DNA of 64,000 nt from Primulina eburnea (taxonomy: Eukaryota; Streptophyta; Magnoliopsida; Lamiales; Gesneriaceae). The translations under genes and the position numbers were made by a program. Shown here in pieces: positions 1-12,457 of this stretch. Location: assembly GCF_022965805.1 (NCBI RefSeq), contig NC_133105.1:28123208-28187207 (forward strand). The letters are read 5' to 3'. The number at the start of each line of letters is the position of its first letter. Position 1 is the first letter of the stretch. The notes under the pieces are model-generated. The model was not told the origin of the DNA, did no database searches, and saw nothing but the letters and a program-made list of their open reading frames with translations.

Positions 1-446
1 GGGTGGCTAAATCTTGCACAAGATCAATTTTAATAAGCAAGGAACCTTTCTTCTTCTTCTGAGTTTTCCCTTGTTTCCCGTATCTGAAATGGGTGGAATG
101 AAGACACATATATCAGATTTGCATGGCAAGAGCAGGTGTCCTTATTTTTCAAGTTCCACGCATGACCGCGGGTGCGGTGACTTAAGGAGCACGGGTGCGC
201 CATGCTCTCGGCCACCCTATCATTTTCTGAATTTCAAGGACCGCGGGTGCGGTATGGTTAAGACCGCGGGTGCGGTCTTGCAAACTCAAATTTGGGCACC
301 CTACTGTCCATGCACCGCGGGTGCGGTCTAATTCTACCGCGGGTGCAGTGTTGCCCATTCAAAATTTTCATATTTTATCGCATCGTTTCGCCCCGTCTGT
401 TCTTGCGTTTCATATTCAACTATCTACCAGAATCTTGGGCTTTACA
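1..446 (-). repeat. GypA 3' LTR, partial (cut by window edge)
   Basis: This aligns base for base with 14675-15163, ending in ...CTTTACA on the plus strand (LTR start TGTAAAG on the minus strand). It lacks 43 bp present in the other copy, inside a cluster of short palindromes (164-350) built on CCGCGGGTGCGG. I count about seven substitutions besides this indel. Only the first part of U3 is present. Confidence 0.9.
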
Positions 447-459
447 TTTCTCCCCCTCT
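447..459 (-). other. GypA polypurine tract
   Basis: The minus strand reads AGAGGGGGAGAAA directly before the LTR, the usual plus-strand DNA primer of plant Ty3/gypsy elements. The same tract precedes the 3' LTRs of GypB and GypD. Confidence 0.9.
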
Positions 460-467
460 AAGACATA

Positions 468-483
468 AGTTCGTCCTCGAACT
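468..483 (-). other. Inverted repeat upstream of the GypA polypurine tract
   Basis: The minus strand reads AGTTCG-AGGA-CGAACT, a six-base stem with an AGGA loop, eight bases before the polypurine tract. GypB and GypD have the same loop with partly different but still pairing stems. Confidence 0.6.
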
Positions 484-544
484 GAATAATTCAATCAAAG
501 TATTTAAGACAGTATTAAAATCAAAAACTGACTAAATACTTACA

Positions 545-3500
545 TCATATAAATAACTCGGGGTGTTTCTGTCTCATGCCTGCCTCTGTCTCCCAAGTCG
601 CTTCCTCGATGCCATGGCAACTCCATTGAACTTTCACAAGTGGAATATTCTTCGTTCTGAGTTTCTTTTCTTTCCGATCAAGAATCTGTATCGGTTGTTC
701 CACATAGCTCAAAGTCTGATCAAGTTCCGCTTCGTCAGGTTGAATGACATGAGAAACATCTGGCATATCTTCGTAACATTGATACATGAAACACGTCATG
801 TATTCCGGATAGAGAAGGAGGAAGTGCAAGTCGATAAGCTCGATCGCCAATCTTCTCAAGAATCTCGTAAGGACCGACGTATCTAGGAGACAGCTTCCCT
901 CGTTTGCCAAATCTAACAACGCCTCGGAATGGAGAAATCTGTAAGAATACTCTATCTCCCGCCTCAAATACTAACGGTCTACGTCTGATATTGGCATACT
1001 TTGCTTGTCGATCTTGTGCTGTCTTCATCCTCTTCTGAATGAGTTTCACCTTCTCTGTCATGTCACGAATCATATCTGGCCCAAGTTCTGGTACATCTGA
1101 GATATCATCCCAATATAGCGGAGATCTGCACTTCTTGCCATACAAAGCTTCAAACGGTTCCATTTCAATGCTCGCCTGATAGCTGTTATTGTAAAAAATT
1201 CGCAAAGAGGTAGAGAATCTTGCCAACCAATGCCAAAGTCTAGCACGACGGCTCTCAACATATCCTCTAGAGTCTGGATAGTCCGTTCTGACTGTCCGTC
1301 TGTCGGAGGATGATAAGCAGTACTTAGGTGTAAAGTCGTACCTAAGGCCTGCTGCAAACTGTGCCAAAAGTGAGAAGTAAATCGGGGGTCACGATCTGAT
1401 ACGATAGACTTCGGCACTCCATGCAATCTGACTACCTCTCGAATATATATCTCCGCCATCTAATCTTGTCTATACGTCATTCTGTACGGAATGAAACAAG
1501 CAGATTTGGTCAATCTGTCAATAATGACCCAAATCGCGTCACAGCCTTTCGATGATCGAGGTAACTTCGTCACAAAATCCATGGAAATGTAGTCCCATTT
1601 CCATTCTGGAATAGATAAACTCTGAAGTAACCCCCCGGGCTTCTTCCTTTCAGCTTTTACCTGTTGGCAGTTCATACACTTAGACACGAATGCTGCAATA
1701 TCTGATTTCATATGTTTCCACCAGAATTGTGTCTTCAAGTCATTATACATCTTCCTGCCACCAGGATGAATACTGAACCGACTACAATGTGCCTCTGACA
1801 GAATCTGCTGTTTCAACTCTGCAACATCTGGTACAACAAGACGGTTATTCACGTACAACACATGATCACGTACCTGATATTCTGACATGTGCCCTGCTTG
1901 GACCATTTGAATTGATTTTTGCACATTTTGATCTGTTCTTTGTGCTTCTTTGATTCTCATTATCAAGTCTGGTTCAACTCGAATCATAGCAAGTCGTAGT
2001 GGCTTACTATCTGTATCAAATGTTAATCCAGCCAAACAACAGTCTTCAATCATATTCGTAACACCTATCGTCGACAAGGATAAAGAACATACCTTTCGAC
2101 TCAAGGCATCTGCTGCTGCGTTTGACTTTCCTGGATAGTATTTGATTTCGCAGTCAAAATCTTTCAATAAATCTAACCATCTACGCTGCCTCATGTTCAA
2201 TTCTGATTGAGAGAATAGGTACTTTAGGCTCTTGTGATCGGAAAAGATCTCAAATTTCTCGCCATAGAGATAATGACGCCAAATCTTTAATGCAAATACG
2301 ACAGCCGCCAATTCCAGATCATGAATGGGGTATCGAACTTCATGTGGCTTCAATTGTCTCGAGGCGTATGCGATCACATGGCCTCGCTGCATAAGAACAC
2401 ATCCCAAACCTCTATGAGAAGCATCACAATACACAACAAAATTACCCGTACCTGAAGGTATCGTCAGTACTGGAGCACTGGTCAGCCTTTTCTTCAACTC
2501 TAGAAAGCTAGGCTCGCATTGCTCTGACCAAACAAATGGTGCATTCTTTTGCGTCAATTGAGTTATTGGCTTTGCAATACTGGAGAAATCTTTGATAAAT
2601 CTTCTGTAGTATCCGGCTATGCCCATGAAACTGCGTATTTCTGGTACAGAAGTCGGTCTCGACCAACTGATCACAGCTTCCACTTTACTCGGATCTACAG
2701 AAATACCATCTCCTGATATGATATGTCCTAGGAAGACAACTCGATTCAACAAAAACTCACACTTTGACAATTTAGCATACAGTCGCTCGTTTCTCAACGT
2801 CTGCAAAACAATTCTGAGATGCTCTGCATGCTCATATCTATTCTTCGAATACACCAAAATATCATCGATGAAAACAATAACAAATTCATCCAAATATTTC
2901 TGAAACATTTGGTTCATCAAGCCCATAAATACCGCAGGAGCGTTGGTTAAACAAAAAGGCATGACAATAAATTCGTAATGTCCATACCTGGTTCGAAATG
3001 CTGTCTTTGGTATGTCTATATCTCGAACTCTGAGCTGATGATACCCAGAACGCAAATCAATCTTCGAATACACAGAGGATCCCTGCAACTGATCAAATAA
3101 ATCATCAATCCTAGGCAAAGGATATTTATTCTTGATCGTTGCCTTGTTCAGTTGCCTGTAATCAATACATAAACGCATCGACCCATCTTTCTTTCGCACA
3201 AATAGCACCGGAGCGCCCCAAGGAGATACACTAGGTCTGATATATCCCTTGGCTAGAAGATCTTCTAATTGTGCTTTCAATTCTTTTAGTTCAATAGGCG
3301 TCATCCTATACGGAGCTCTCGAAATAGGAACGGTACCTGGTACAAGTTCAATGCTAAAATCTACCTCTCGAACCGGAGGTAATCCTGGGATTTCATCTGG
3401 AAAAATATCTGGAAATTCCCGTACTACTGGCAAATCCGCCAACGCCGGGCTCGACTTCTGCATATCTACAGCATAAATAAAGAAACCATCTGCTCCTTTT

Positions 3501-5076
3501 TGTAACAATCTGTACATAGTAAGAGCCGAAATCAAGGGAATCCGAGATCTGGAACCCTTCCCGTAGAATTTCCACTCGTCTGTCATCTCGGGTCTGAATC
3601 TGACAATCTTGTGGAAACAATCCACGGTAGCTCTGTACTTTGTTAGCATGTCAATACCGACTATACAATCAAAATCAGCTAGACCCAATACTATACAATC
3701 AAGGTCAATCTCATGCCACTCAAACTGTAGAATGCAATGTTTAACCGTAGTTACAGATATCAATCCACTTCCCAACGGAGAATTAATAGATACAACCCCT
3801 AACAAAGACTCAACAGGCAATGAATGCAACAATGCAAATCGCTCCGAAATGAATGTATGCGATGCACCTGTATCTATCAAGATATAAGTAGGATAACCAT
3901 AAAGAGAGCAGTTACCTGCTATAACATCATCTGGTGCATCTTGTGCTTGCTCTTCTGTCAATGCAAACACTTGAGCCTGTTGCCTCGGAGGTTGACTCAC
4001 TGTCTGACTACCTCGAGCTCTAGGTTGAGTCGGTGCTGGTGGAGGCTGGAAAGAGTGAACCGATGATGCCTGCCGCTCAAACTGAGGTACTGGCCCGGAT
4101 GCTCGTCCACTCTGGGCTGGCTGCACACTCCTCTGTGGGCAGACTTTGGCAAAATGCCCCGGTTGCCTACAAATATTGCATCGGCCTGTAACTCCCTGGC
4201 ACTGTTCAGTCGCATGTTTTCCTCCACAGGAACTACAATAAACACCGGAATACCTGGTACTCTGATCAAAACCAGTCTGTCTTGATCCACTGGAGTTTGA
4301 AGAGCTGCTCCCAGGTCTATTAAACTGTTTCCCCTTCGCCTTCAGCTGTTCCTTTCTGCCACTGCTACTACCGCCGCTTTCAAATCTAGGAGGAGGAGAT
4401 TGCACCGAAGGTTGTGGTGGTCTTGGCGCAGGAGCAACATATGGAGCAATCCGATGTCTTATCAATCCTGCTTCTGCTCCTTTGGCCCGATTTAACGCAT
4501 CTGCGAAATTATTCGGTCTCCCCGTGTTTACCAACGTAAAGATATCTGGATTTAGGCCATTTATAAATTGATCCGCCATGGCCTCATCATTACCTGAAAC
4601 GTGAGGTGCAAAGCGAAGCAAAGAAGAAAATTTAGCAACATACTCTTCAATATTCAGTTGCCCTTGCCTCAAGTTTGCAAATTCAGCGCCTTTATCTTTA
4701 CGGTAGGATACAGGAAAGAAACGCAGATAGAATTCCGTCTTGAACACTTTCCATGTAATTTCGGTACCACGTTGCTCTAGTGCTCTCTTCATGTTCAACC
4801 ACCAGTTCTTAGCTACATCGTGGAGTTGATGGCCAATAAGCTTTATTCTTTTCTCATCACCATACTCCAAAGACTCGAATAACATCTCAATATCTTCAAG
4901 CCAACTTTCACAATCACTGCCAGTTCTGTACCTTTCAAGGTTGGCGGTCGAAAGGATTGAAATCGTTTGAGCAGCGTATCCATTGGCGTAGCAGTAACAT
5001 CCATTGGATCTCCGGAGGTGCTACCCTGTTCTGGTGCTGTGGGTCGTAGAGGCACTGCTGCTCTTCGAGGAGGAAT
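545..5076 (-). pseudogene. GypA gag-pol polyprotein, broken
   Basis: The position matching GypD's Gag start has ATT instead of ATG (5074-5076). A frameshift near 4926 separates the first ~45 Gag residues from a 1141-residue open frame (4885-1460). In that frame are two zinc knuckles (C217-C229 CX2CX3HX4C; C236-C249 CX2CX4HX4C), protease DTG (338-340), RT with FIDD (672-675), RNase H (about 815-930, first Asp in YCDAS), the integrase zinc domain (about H1033-C1073) and the start of the integrase core. A TAG at 1460-1462 ends it; the next 129 residues continue in the same frame through SDRD and TDGQSE. Frameshifts near 1190 and near 780 follow, and the chromodomain ends at 545. RT also has PFC where PFG is usual. 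Similarity to GypD is high throughout. The product cannot be made as one protein, so any movement would have needed help in trans. Confidence 0.93.
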
Positions 5077-5310
5077 GTATCTAATAATCCAACTGATTAG
5101 TATACCAAATATACAACCATCTCAGCGCTCCTCTAGTCAGTTACCTCTGATCTAGAATCGGTTCTGATTCAGTTAAGCACATGTCATAATCAAATCAGAT
5201 AACACACACGCAATAAGGAAAGCACTAATCATGCTAGCACATCATAAAGCAAGGAAGAAGACTCGATCTACCACGCTCATTCTATCCTATCTTAGTCTAC
5301 AGAACCTATG

Positions 5311-5322
5311 GCTCTGATACCA
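5311..5322 (-). other. GypA primer binding site (tRNA-iMet)
   Basis: The minus strand reads TGGTATCAGAGC, five bases after the LTR end (...CCCCACA). It is complementary to the 3' end of plant initiator tRNA-Met. The 230 bases between this site and the Gag region are leader with no visible gene. Confidence 0.92.
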
Positions 5323-5327
5323 CCTGT

Positions 5328-6550
5328 TGTGGGGACCCGGGCTCTAATTCTTTTTCTTGGGATTAAATGGATCGTTATTATAAAACGTGAGCCAATTTTT
5401 TTTTTTTTTTTACATAAAAGCACATATAACCAAACAAGTATATATTCTTTATTTAATTTACAACATACAACATACAATACATGTCTTATTCTGTATGTCC
5501 TCAACTAACCAGTATTAAAAGACAGTACATACTAAATGACAACTACTGGTCCATCTGCTACGCCCGTGATCTCCACGCTAACACGATCATCTCTGTCTCG
5601 ACCCAGATCCTGCCCCACCTGTTGTTATGCACACATACAGACATAACAACAGCCGGAAAACCGGTGAGAACAAATCCCAGTATAAACATGTATACATGCA
5701 TTAAAACAATCTAAAACATGAAACATGCTACTATGAATGTCATTCATATATAATCATGCAATGCGAGTCTAATCATGTCTAGACGCGACTCGACTAGAAC
5801 TCTAGGGATCCCGTTGTGAATAAGACGGCACTGTCTGTCACCTACCCTCCCAATCGAGGTGCTGTCCGTCTTATTCCTAGACTTCGGCCTGATCTGTATC
5901 CGCGTCTACAATAGGGGCGGTGATCTTCCCCTAAGCTGTGATATCGCCGAACGTCTAGAAGTCTGCCTGATCTCCAGACTGTCCTATCTTAATGCATGAA
6001 TACACAATCTGTAAACAAGAATAATCATTCTAATGCAATGCCACATGATCTGTAAACAAAGCATAGCAAGATTTGTATACAAGTTCTATAAACAAATCTA
6101 TAAACAATCATGATCATATCTAGATATAAACAATAAAACAAGTATGTGATTTTGGTTGGGAAACTCAAATGTGATCTCATTTGAGTCGTGATTCCCCAAA
6201 CAAAACATGTACTATACCTTTCGTCGCACAGTTGCCGTCACGGTTGACAATACGAATCTGAAATGGAAATGTAGATACATACAATATCAATTCCCAACTC
6301 AATTCAACACCTATCTAATTCTATACGTGATCTGGGTACAGTCGGACGGCATAACGACATGATTTATTAATACCGGTGTATCCAAATCTCATCATATATC
6401 AACATTGTGCGATTCTCAACTCATAATCATCATAATATCTATGACCAGATCACACACTCTGCATAATCTCATGCCAATATATGCTGGAAAATCGTAACAA
6501 TTGCGTATGACATCCGATATTCAACCCGATAGTGAATATATGATGCTCAC
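5328..6550 (-). repeat. GypA 5' LTR, PBS-proximal part
   Basis: This is the larger half of the 5' LTR, cut by GypB. On the minus strand it ends GGGTCCCCACA next to the primer site. Its terminal several hundred bases resemble the GypD LTR, so GypA and GypD share LTR ancestry although their first few hundred bases differ. The last five bases (CTCAC, 6546-6550) are the GypB target duplication. With 14535-15163 it makes an LTR of about 1852 bp. Confidence 0.9.
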
Positions 6551-6684
6551 TGTATTGCCCGAGAATTTAATTATTGTAATCTGATATGATTTACTGATTA
6601 TGAATTGATGTAATTATAGCCGGGCCAGTTCGAGATAAGATTTGAGCAAGTATATGAAATTATACAATTTGGGCCGAAGGTATA

Positions 6685-6848
6685 GCGCCCGGGCGAAAAT
6701 GTTTGTCCGCCCGAGCGCCATTGAGTGTTGGTAGAAAGCCGAGAGTCCTTCGCCCGGGCGGAACTTTTTGTTCGCCCGAGCGCGCTTGAATAATTTGTGA
6801 GGGCCGAGAGTTTTCCGCCCGAGCGGAAACTTTTGTCCGCCCGAGCGA
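6685..6848 (+). repeat. Three GC-rich palindromes, tandem period about 65 bp, in GypB U3
   Basis: Three hairpin-forming units start near 6685, 6751 and 6815. Each joins CGCCC(G/A)(G/A)GCGG-like and CCGCCCGAGCG-like arms across a T-rich spacer of about ten bases, and each is preceded by a GCCGA(GAG) motif. The 3' LTR carries the same cluster at about 12592-12756. GypD has a very similar cluster in its LTR. Confidence 0.85.
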
Positions 6849-6897
6849 GTAACGTGTAGCTTGAAAGGCGAGCCACTTGGCCTATTGCATGTTCGTG

Positions 6898-6918
6898 TGT
6901 ATATATATATATTTATAC
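6898..6918 (+). promoter_or_regulatory. Candidate TATA region of the GypB LTR
   Basis: A TATATATATATATTTATA run lies about 50 bases after the hairpin cluster; the 3' LTR has a slightly longer TA run at the same place. In an LTR this is the likely core promoter, but no transcript evidence is available, and the TA repeat could be simple sequence. Confidence 0.4.
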
Positions 6919-8625
6919 ATGCAAGATTTCTTGGGGAATTCAGAGGGAAACCGAGGGAAGCTCTTGATTTTGATTAAAGATTTTGTCAATCTGTCCGTCT
7001 GTTTTTGAATCCGATTACGGTATTGAGTTCCTAGCAACGCAGGCTTCATTTGGACGTAAGTTTTGTTACGTTTTGAGATGTTTTGAAAATATGATGTTGC
7101 TAGAATTGAATATGATTCAGATATGGTGTTTCTGCTACCGTTGACATTATAGAATTGAAGTCAGATTAAAGAACAGATTGTTTCTGTAATTGTTATGATT
7201 TTTGGAGTTGATTTAACTGAGAGTCTATATCAGAATTTTGTTAGTATCCAGATTTTGAGTTATATTGACACCGATTATGAGTTTCAGTATTATATTTGTG
7301 ATGTTCAGAGTGACGGGGTTATTTAGATTGTATTGTTAGGCCGTCGAAACATCAGTTGATTTAGATTGATCAGATTCAGATATGATTTCGATTTGATTGT
7401 GATATTATTGATAAGACTCAGATTGTATCTTGTTCAGATATTGATCAGATTGTATACTGAATTGGGTATTGATCAGAACAGATTGTGTATTGAGTTATTC
7501 ACTGATACAGCGTATTCGATATTGTCATTTCAGATTCGAGATGGACAGATTTGAATACAGGTCTTCGTCATCGTCAGACCGGGACGACAAAGGTATAATT
7601 CATGTGATATTCGGGAAGCCACAACTCAAATGAGATATCATTTTGAGTTTCCCAATAAAATCACATACTAGATTATTGTTTATATTGTTACCTGATTATG
7701 CTTTGATTATAGAATTGTATTCAAGCATGTAAGTGCTATTCAGTTATGAATATGATTATGCTTTGTTTACAGATTGTTATTCATTGCATTTAGGATAGGA
7801 AAGTCTTGACAGTCATTGTCAGACTTCTAGACGTTCGGTGTATCTCAACTTTGGAGCAGGTATTACTCCTATTGCCAGCCGTTGATACAGCTCGAACCGA
7901 AGTCTAGGAATAAGACGTACGGTTACCACGATCGGTTGGGTAGGTGACAGCCAGTGACGTTTTATTCACACCGGGATCCCTAGAGTTATAGTTGAGTCGA
8001 GTCTAGACATGATTTGACTAGAACTGCATGCTTATATGAATGGGATTCATAGATTATGGAACCCATTGTTATTGCCTTCAGTTATGATAGCATGTTTTAT
8101 GATTTAGACTGTGTATGTGCATGTTTATCTGATTTGAGATGCATGTTTAGTTAGATTAGATTTCATAGATCATGAAATCTATTACTATTGTTTTAATTTC
8201 TTCATGACAGCATGTTTCATGAATTATTATGTGTATATGCATGTTTACCATGTCTTATACTGGGATTTATTCTCACCGGAGTTATCCGGCTGTTGTCTTG
8301 TTTTGTATGTGTGCATGACTACAGGTGGGGCTGGATCAGGGTCGAGATGACGATGAGAGAAGACGAGTTAGCGTGGTGATTCCGGACTTGTAGCAGACTT
8401 GGTTTATTACTTGAATTTAGTAATTGAACCTTAGAATTAGGTTGTACAGTATTGTACTTTTCTACTGAATTGTAGTTTTATACAGATATGTATATTATTT
8501 AGATGCCATTACCTTCCGCACTTGTATTTTAAAAAGAAAAATTTTTAGACCCTGTTTATCAGAACTGATAATTAAATCCCAACGATGATTAAGAAGATGA
8601 TTAGCGTCCGGGTCCCCACAACAGG

Positions 8626-8637
8626 TGGTATCAGAGC
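8626..8637 (+). other. GypB primer binding site (tRNA-iMet)
   Basis: TGGTATCAGAGC lies five bases after the 5' LTR. The following 8638-9032 is leader; it contains an in-frame extension of gag back to 8952, where the expected ATG is ATA. Confidence 0.92.
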
Positions 8638-9032
8638 GATAGATCCTTTAGATTGAGATAGTAAGAGTTGATAGATTCTTCAGACTGAGATAGCAGAGAA
8701 CGAGCGGGGTAGATTGAATTGTTTGTCCTTGCATGTGATTGCTAGCATGAGATTTATTTCAATGTTGACTACATTGTGTGTGCTAGCATGATTTATTGCT
8801 TTCCCTATTACATGTTGCTTGTTATCTGAGTTGTTTGCAGCATGTAATTACTAAGCCTGGATCAGAACCGAGTCTGAATCAGAGGTATATGATCAGAGGA
8901 GGGCTGAGACAGATTGTATAGATGGTGTACTAATCTGTTTGATATTCAGATATACCGCCTCGAAGAATTTCAGAAAAGGGCAGTACTTCGTCTGAACAGA
9001 GAGATGTATCAGAAACTCAGTTAGAAGAAAAG

Positions 9033-9851
9033 ATGAAAGAATTTGAGTTATTACAGCCGCCGGTTCTGAATGGTACCGAGACATCTGAAGATTGTCAGAA
9101 CTGGTTTGATGATATAGAAATCTTGTTCGATTTACTTGACTGTACAGATGAACAGAGGGTTAAAATGGTGCCTTACCAGTTACGAGAAGCTGCCAGGAGT
9201 TGGTGGATTACCAGTAGAAGAATGTGGGCACAGAGAGGTACAGTGATTTCGTGGGAAATATTCAGAACTGAATTTTATCGAAGATTTTTCCCAGTCTCGT
9301 ACCGAGAGGACAAGAAATTAGAGTTTGAGAATTTGAGCCAAGGGCAGCTGAATATTGACCAATATGCTGCTAAATTCTCGACTCTACTGCGTTTTGCTCC
9401 TCAGATAGCTGGAAATGATGAAGCTGTAGTGAATCAGTTCATTAGAGGGCTGAATTCGGAGGTAGTTGCATTTATGAATTTGCAACGACCTTATCATTTT
9501 GCTGACATCCTGAGTAGAGCGAAGAGAGCGGAGGCAAGTCTGATTAGACAATTGACAAGGTTGTGTGTGAAGCCACCTCAGACACAACAATCCCCTCTTC
9601 AAATTGAGCGTGGCAGCACGAGTGGAAAGCAAGATTTGCTGAAAGCTCAAAAGAAGCCATTCAAGAAGTTGGGAAATGGTTCCTCTAGCTCAAGTGGTTC
9701 CAGTCCAAGCCATACCGATGTCTATTGTAGGACTTGCGGAGGGAGACATTCCTCAGAGCAATGCAAAGGAGTGCTTGGTAGATGCAATATCGGTAAACAG
9801 CTGGGGCATTTTGCTAAAGTTTGTCCCCAGAGACGGTCCCGAAGATCTTAG
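9033..9851 (+). CDS. GypB Gag (capsid-nucleocapsid), truncated before protease
   Basis: A 272-residue open frame encoding a Ty3/gypsy Gag. The capsid homology region runs from about residue 10 to 170 (conserved SWW near 56-58, [11 protein letters not shown] near 81-91, GQLNIDQY near 104-111), as in GypA and GypD. A Ser-rich linker (215-225) precedes two zinc knuckles. The first (C232, C235, H239, C244) is intact; in the second the Cys expected at 254 is Gly, so zinc binding there is doubtful. The frame is open upstream to 8952, where the position matching the GypD start codon is ATA, so the first usable ATG is at 9033 and about 27 N-terminal residues are lost unless a non-ATG start is used. 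The stop follows the second knuckle, without the protease fusion of the relatives. An open gag with no pol fits a gag-only derivative. Confidence 0.8.
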   Translation: MKEFELLQPPVLNGTETSEDCQNWFDDIEILFDLLDCTDEQRVKMVPYQLREAARSWWITSRRMWAQRGTVISWEIFRTEFYRRFFPVSYREDKKLEFENLSQGQLNIDQYAAKFSTLLRFAPQIAGNDEAVVNQFIRGLNSEVVAFMNLQRPYHFADILSRAKRAEASLIRQLTRLCVKPPQTQQSPLQIERGSTSGKQDLLKAQKKPFKKLGNGSSSSSGSSPSHTDVYCRTCGGRHSSEQCKGVLGRCNIGKQLGHFAKVCPQRRSRRS

Positions 9852-12419
9852 GGAACAGTGTTAAGTGAGAAACAGATCCAGAATTCACAACAGGTACTAT
9901 TCTTTACGATTCTATTGCATATGTATTGATATACTAATGCATTTGTTAAGAATATCTTTGACTGAGTTGCATGGAGATATGCTGTATCTGTTGGGTCTGT
10001 ATGTACTGTAGTATTGATGTCCTTGCTTGTTGAGGAAACGCTAATATCAGAGATTTCAGTATAGATTGTAGACTACAGTAAGATGAGAATGAAATAGAGA
10101 TAGATTATGATGTACTTGTGTTTTCTGATTTGAACGCATTATTGATATGTATATGTTGAACAAGTACAGACATACTGTAGAAATTTTCCAGAAATGGTAA
10201 GAGTTAGATCGGAGATGACTGATCAGGGGAGATACCACGACAAGGATTCTAGATTTAGAATTCCTTTGATAACTGTATTGTCTATGACTCGATTATTACA
10301 GAAAGGAACAGATAGTATCCTTATGTATTCAGTAGATTTACTGAAATCGAGCCTAACATTGGCAGATTTGCCAGTGATATACGAGTTGGCAGACATTAGC
10401 CCAAATAAGATTTCAGATTTGCTTTATATCAGAAAGATAGATTTCAGAATGGAATTCCGATCAGATATTGATTGTTGTTTTAGAATTTAAGGCAGAATAG
10501 CATCGAAGGTACAGAATGACATTGAATGTACAGAATGGTACAGAACGAATTGAAAGATCAGTAGAAGAATATCGACCAGGAGTTACACCTGATTTAGTGT
10601 TTCTCTTTGGCATGTCTCAGTATGTTTAGAGATATTCTGAAGATTTATACTCGTTATATCTATGATATATGGATATATTTGCAGTGTCTGGTTGATTGAC
10701 TCGAGTAGTTGGAAATTATACTGAATATTTAAAGATTTTGTTGAATATTCTGAGAATTGTGAGTATTGTATACAGAAATTATTCAGATAAAAATTCCGCT
10801 TGAAACAGATTGTATTCAGAATATGCGATATCTGAAGTTAGTATACAGATAGATGTTGATACAGTTGAGACAGAGATCAGTAACTGAGAACGAGACTGAT
10901 GTCAGAAAGACCAGAAAGTTCAGAAATATCAGGAATTTCAGAAATGTATTTTTTCTGATTGGGCAGATTATTTTATTCGACTGTTGCTTTATATCTATTG
11001 AGTATTATTATTGCTCTAAATCAGTATTTGAGACATCCTATATTGTTTTGAGGAGCATATTTTATTGGCAGATGAGATATAACAGTTGATCAGAATGACA
11101 TGAAGATGTTTATCAGAAATCCTTGTTTTATGAGTTCACTGAACTCACTAGATCTGTATAGGATATTGATATTTCATTCTGATTTGAGATTACTGTTGTT
11201 TTGAATTCGTATATGATACAGATGGTTGTGAACCGTTGAGAATATATACAGTTCAATTGTATCAGAGTTGTTTCCGAGAGGTACAGCAAAGCGTGATATC
11301 GATAGTCAGAGCCGAATACCAGGTAGGTATTTTTATCTTTACTTTATGTTATTAACTGATTTGTGTATATCAAATAGTTCGAATCTGAAAGAACAGATAT
11401 TGTCCGAAACTTACAGTCATGGATTCAGTGTTCAGTCTGATGATTGAGAATGTATTGTATTCGAACAGATAGTTGTGATAGAGACAGATAAGGTCAGTTA
11501 TAACAGAATTGTGTTGAAATGTTGGCAGAAATTGTACTGAGGTGTCTGAATTGCTAAAAGAAAAGACAGAAAGATAGAAATCAGAAGATGTATTACATAC
11601 TTAGTATATTTCTGATTCGTCATGGGGAGTATATTTCGATGAATTTCTTAATAAGATTTTCCCAATATTTTCCAGATTGTGATATAATATGATTATGATT
11701 GACAGATTACTCAATCTATTCTATCAGTTTGTACCAGATTACGTACAAACAGAACTAGATGACATAGATCGATGTCAAAGAAAGGTTCAGATGGAACAGA
11801 AAATTTAAGTAGATTATTACAGATTGTGATTTTGCTTGAAATTGTATTCTTGATAGAGTATATCATGAACTCTCTCTGAGATTGTTTTACAGATTGACAG
11901 ACAGTCAGAATGTAATATCCCAGATATTGGAAGACTTTGGTAGAGTTATAGAGTGCTAGATGTTAGCACTAATTGATATAAGTCAGTATTACTGTGTGAC
12001 AATAGCTATCAGCTTATCAGAAGGATAATGAGATAGTATAGACAAGACAGTATACGAAGAGTACTACAGATTTATTTTGAAGATAATTCGAAGAAAGATG
12101 TAGATAGTTCAGAATGTACAGATTTAAGAAACCAACGTCGGATGATGACGATTGGTAGTTGAAGCTAATGAGTGTTTATGTCTTTGTTTGAGGTAAACAG
12201 ATTTGTTAACAGCTGATCATACTGATATGTGATGAGCTGTAGATTGGTTTATACGGATGTTGTATAGCCAGTATGATGAGATTGTTGTTGTCAGAACTAG
12301 TTTAAGGGGTATTATGACATTATACTTCGTGAATACTTATTCCAGACTGGAATTAGATATTTGAGTTTTGGTTTAAACTCTGTACGCATTTCTTCTCATA
12401 TATCTGAATTGATTGTTGT
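9852..12419 (+). pseudogene. GypB eroded pol remnant
   Basis: About 2.6 kb stands where autonomous relatives have about 4 kb. The only clear homology is 10194-10490 (98 residues), which aligns with the stretch between protease and RT in GypA and GypD (shared LLQKG, LADLPV). Just upstream, 10090-10195 resembles the protease C-terminus through stops. From 10493 on, short scraps suggest RT and later regions, but deletions and stops prevent any domain call; no FIDD/YIDD box or integrase motif is readable. The segment is AT-rich and biased toward AGA/CAGA words. It is either deeply decayed pol or filler carried along because it is part of the transposing RNA. Confidence 0.7.
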
Positions 12420-12457
12420 GAGTTCGAGGACGAACTCAGATCTAAGAGGGGGAGAAA
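12420..12457 (+). other. GypB inverted repeat and polypurine tract
   Basis: GAGTTCG-AGGA-CGAACTC (12420-12437) is a perfect seven-base stem with loop AGGA. AAGAGGGGGAGAAA (12444-12457) directly before the 3' LTR is the polypurine tract. Confidence 0.8.

Larger units (their letters stand above)
6551..8620 (+). repeat. GypB 5' LTR
   Basis: It starts TGTATTGCCC and ends GGTCCCCACA; the 3' copy starts TGTAATGCCC. A GC-rich module of three palindromes lies at 6685-6848, followed by a TA-rich run. No coding potential is evident; open frames inside it are chance. Confidence 0.95.

Noticed and set aside
6685..6848. Rho-independent terminators or bacterial hairpins
   Set aside because: The context is a plant LTR; the hairpins lack a following T tract.
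6598..6876. 92-residue minus-strand frame, identical at 12505-12783
   Set aside because: It lies across the palindromes of the GypB LTR and is duplicated only because the LTRs are.
10853..11089. 78-residue frame in the GypB interior
   Set aside because: It has no match to RT or integrase motifs and sits in eroded pol; chance is the simplest reading.
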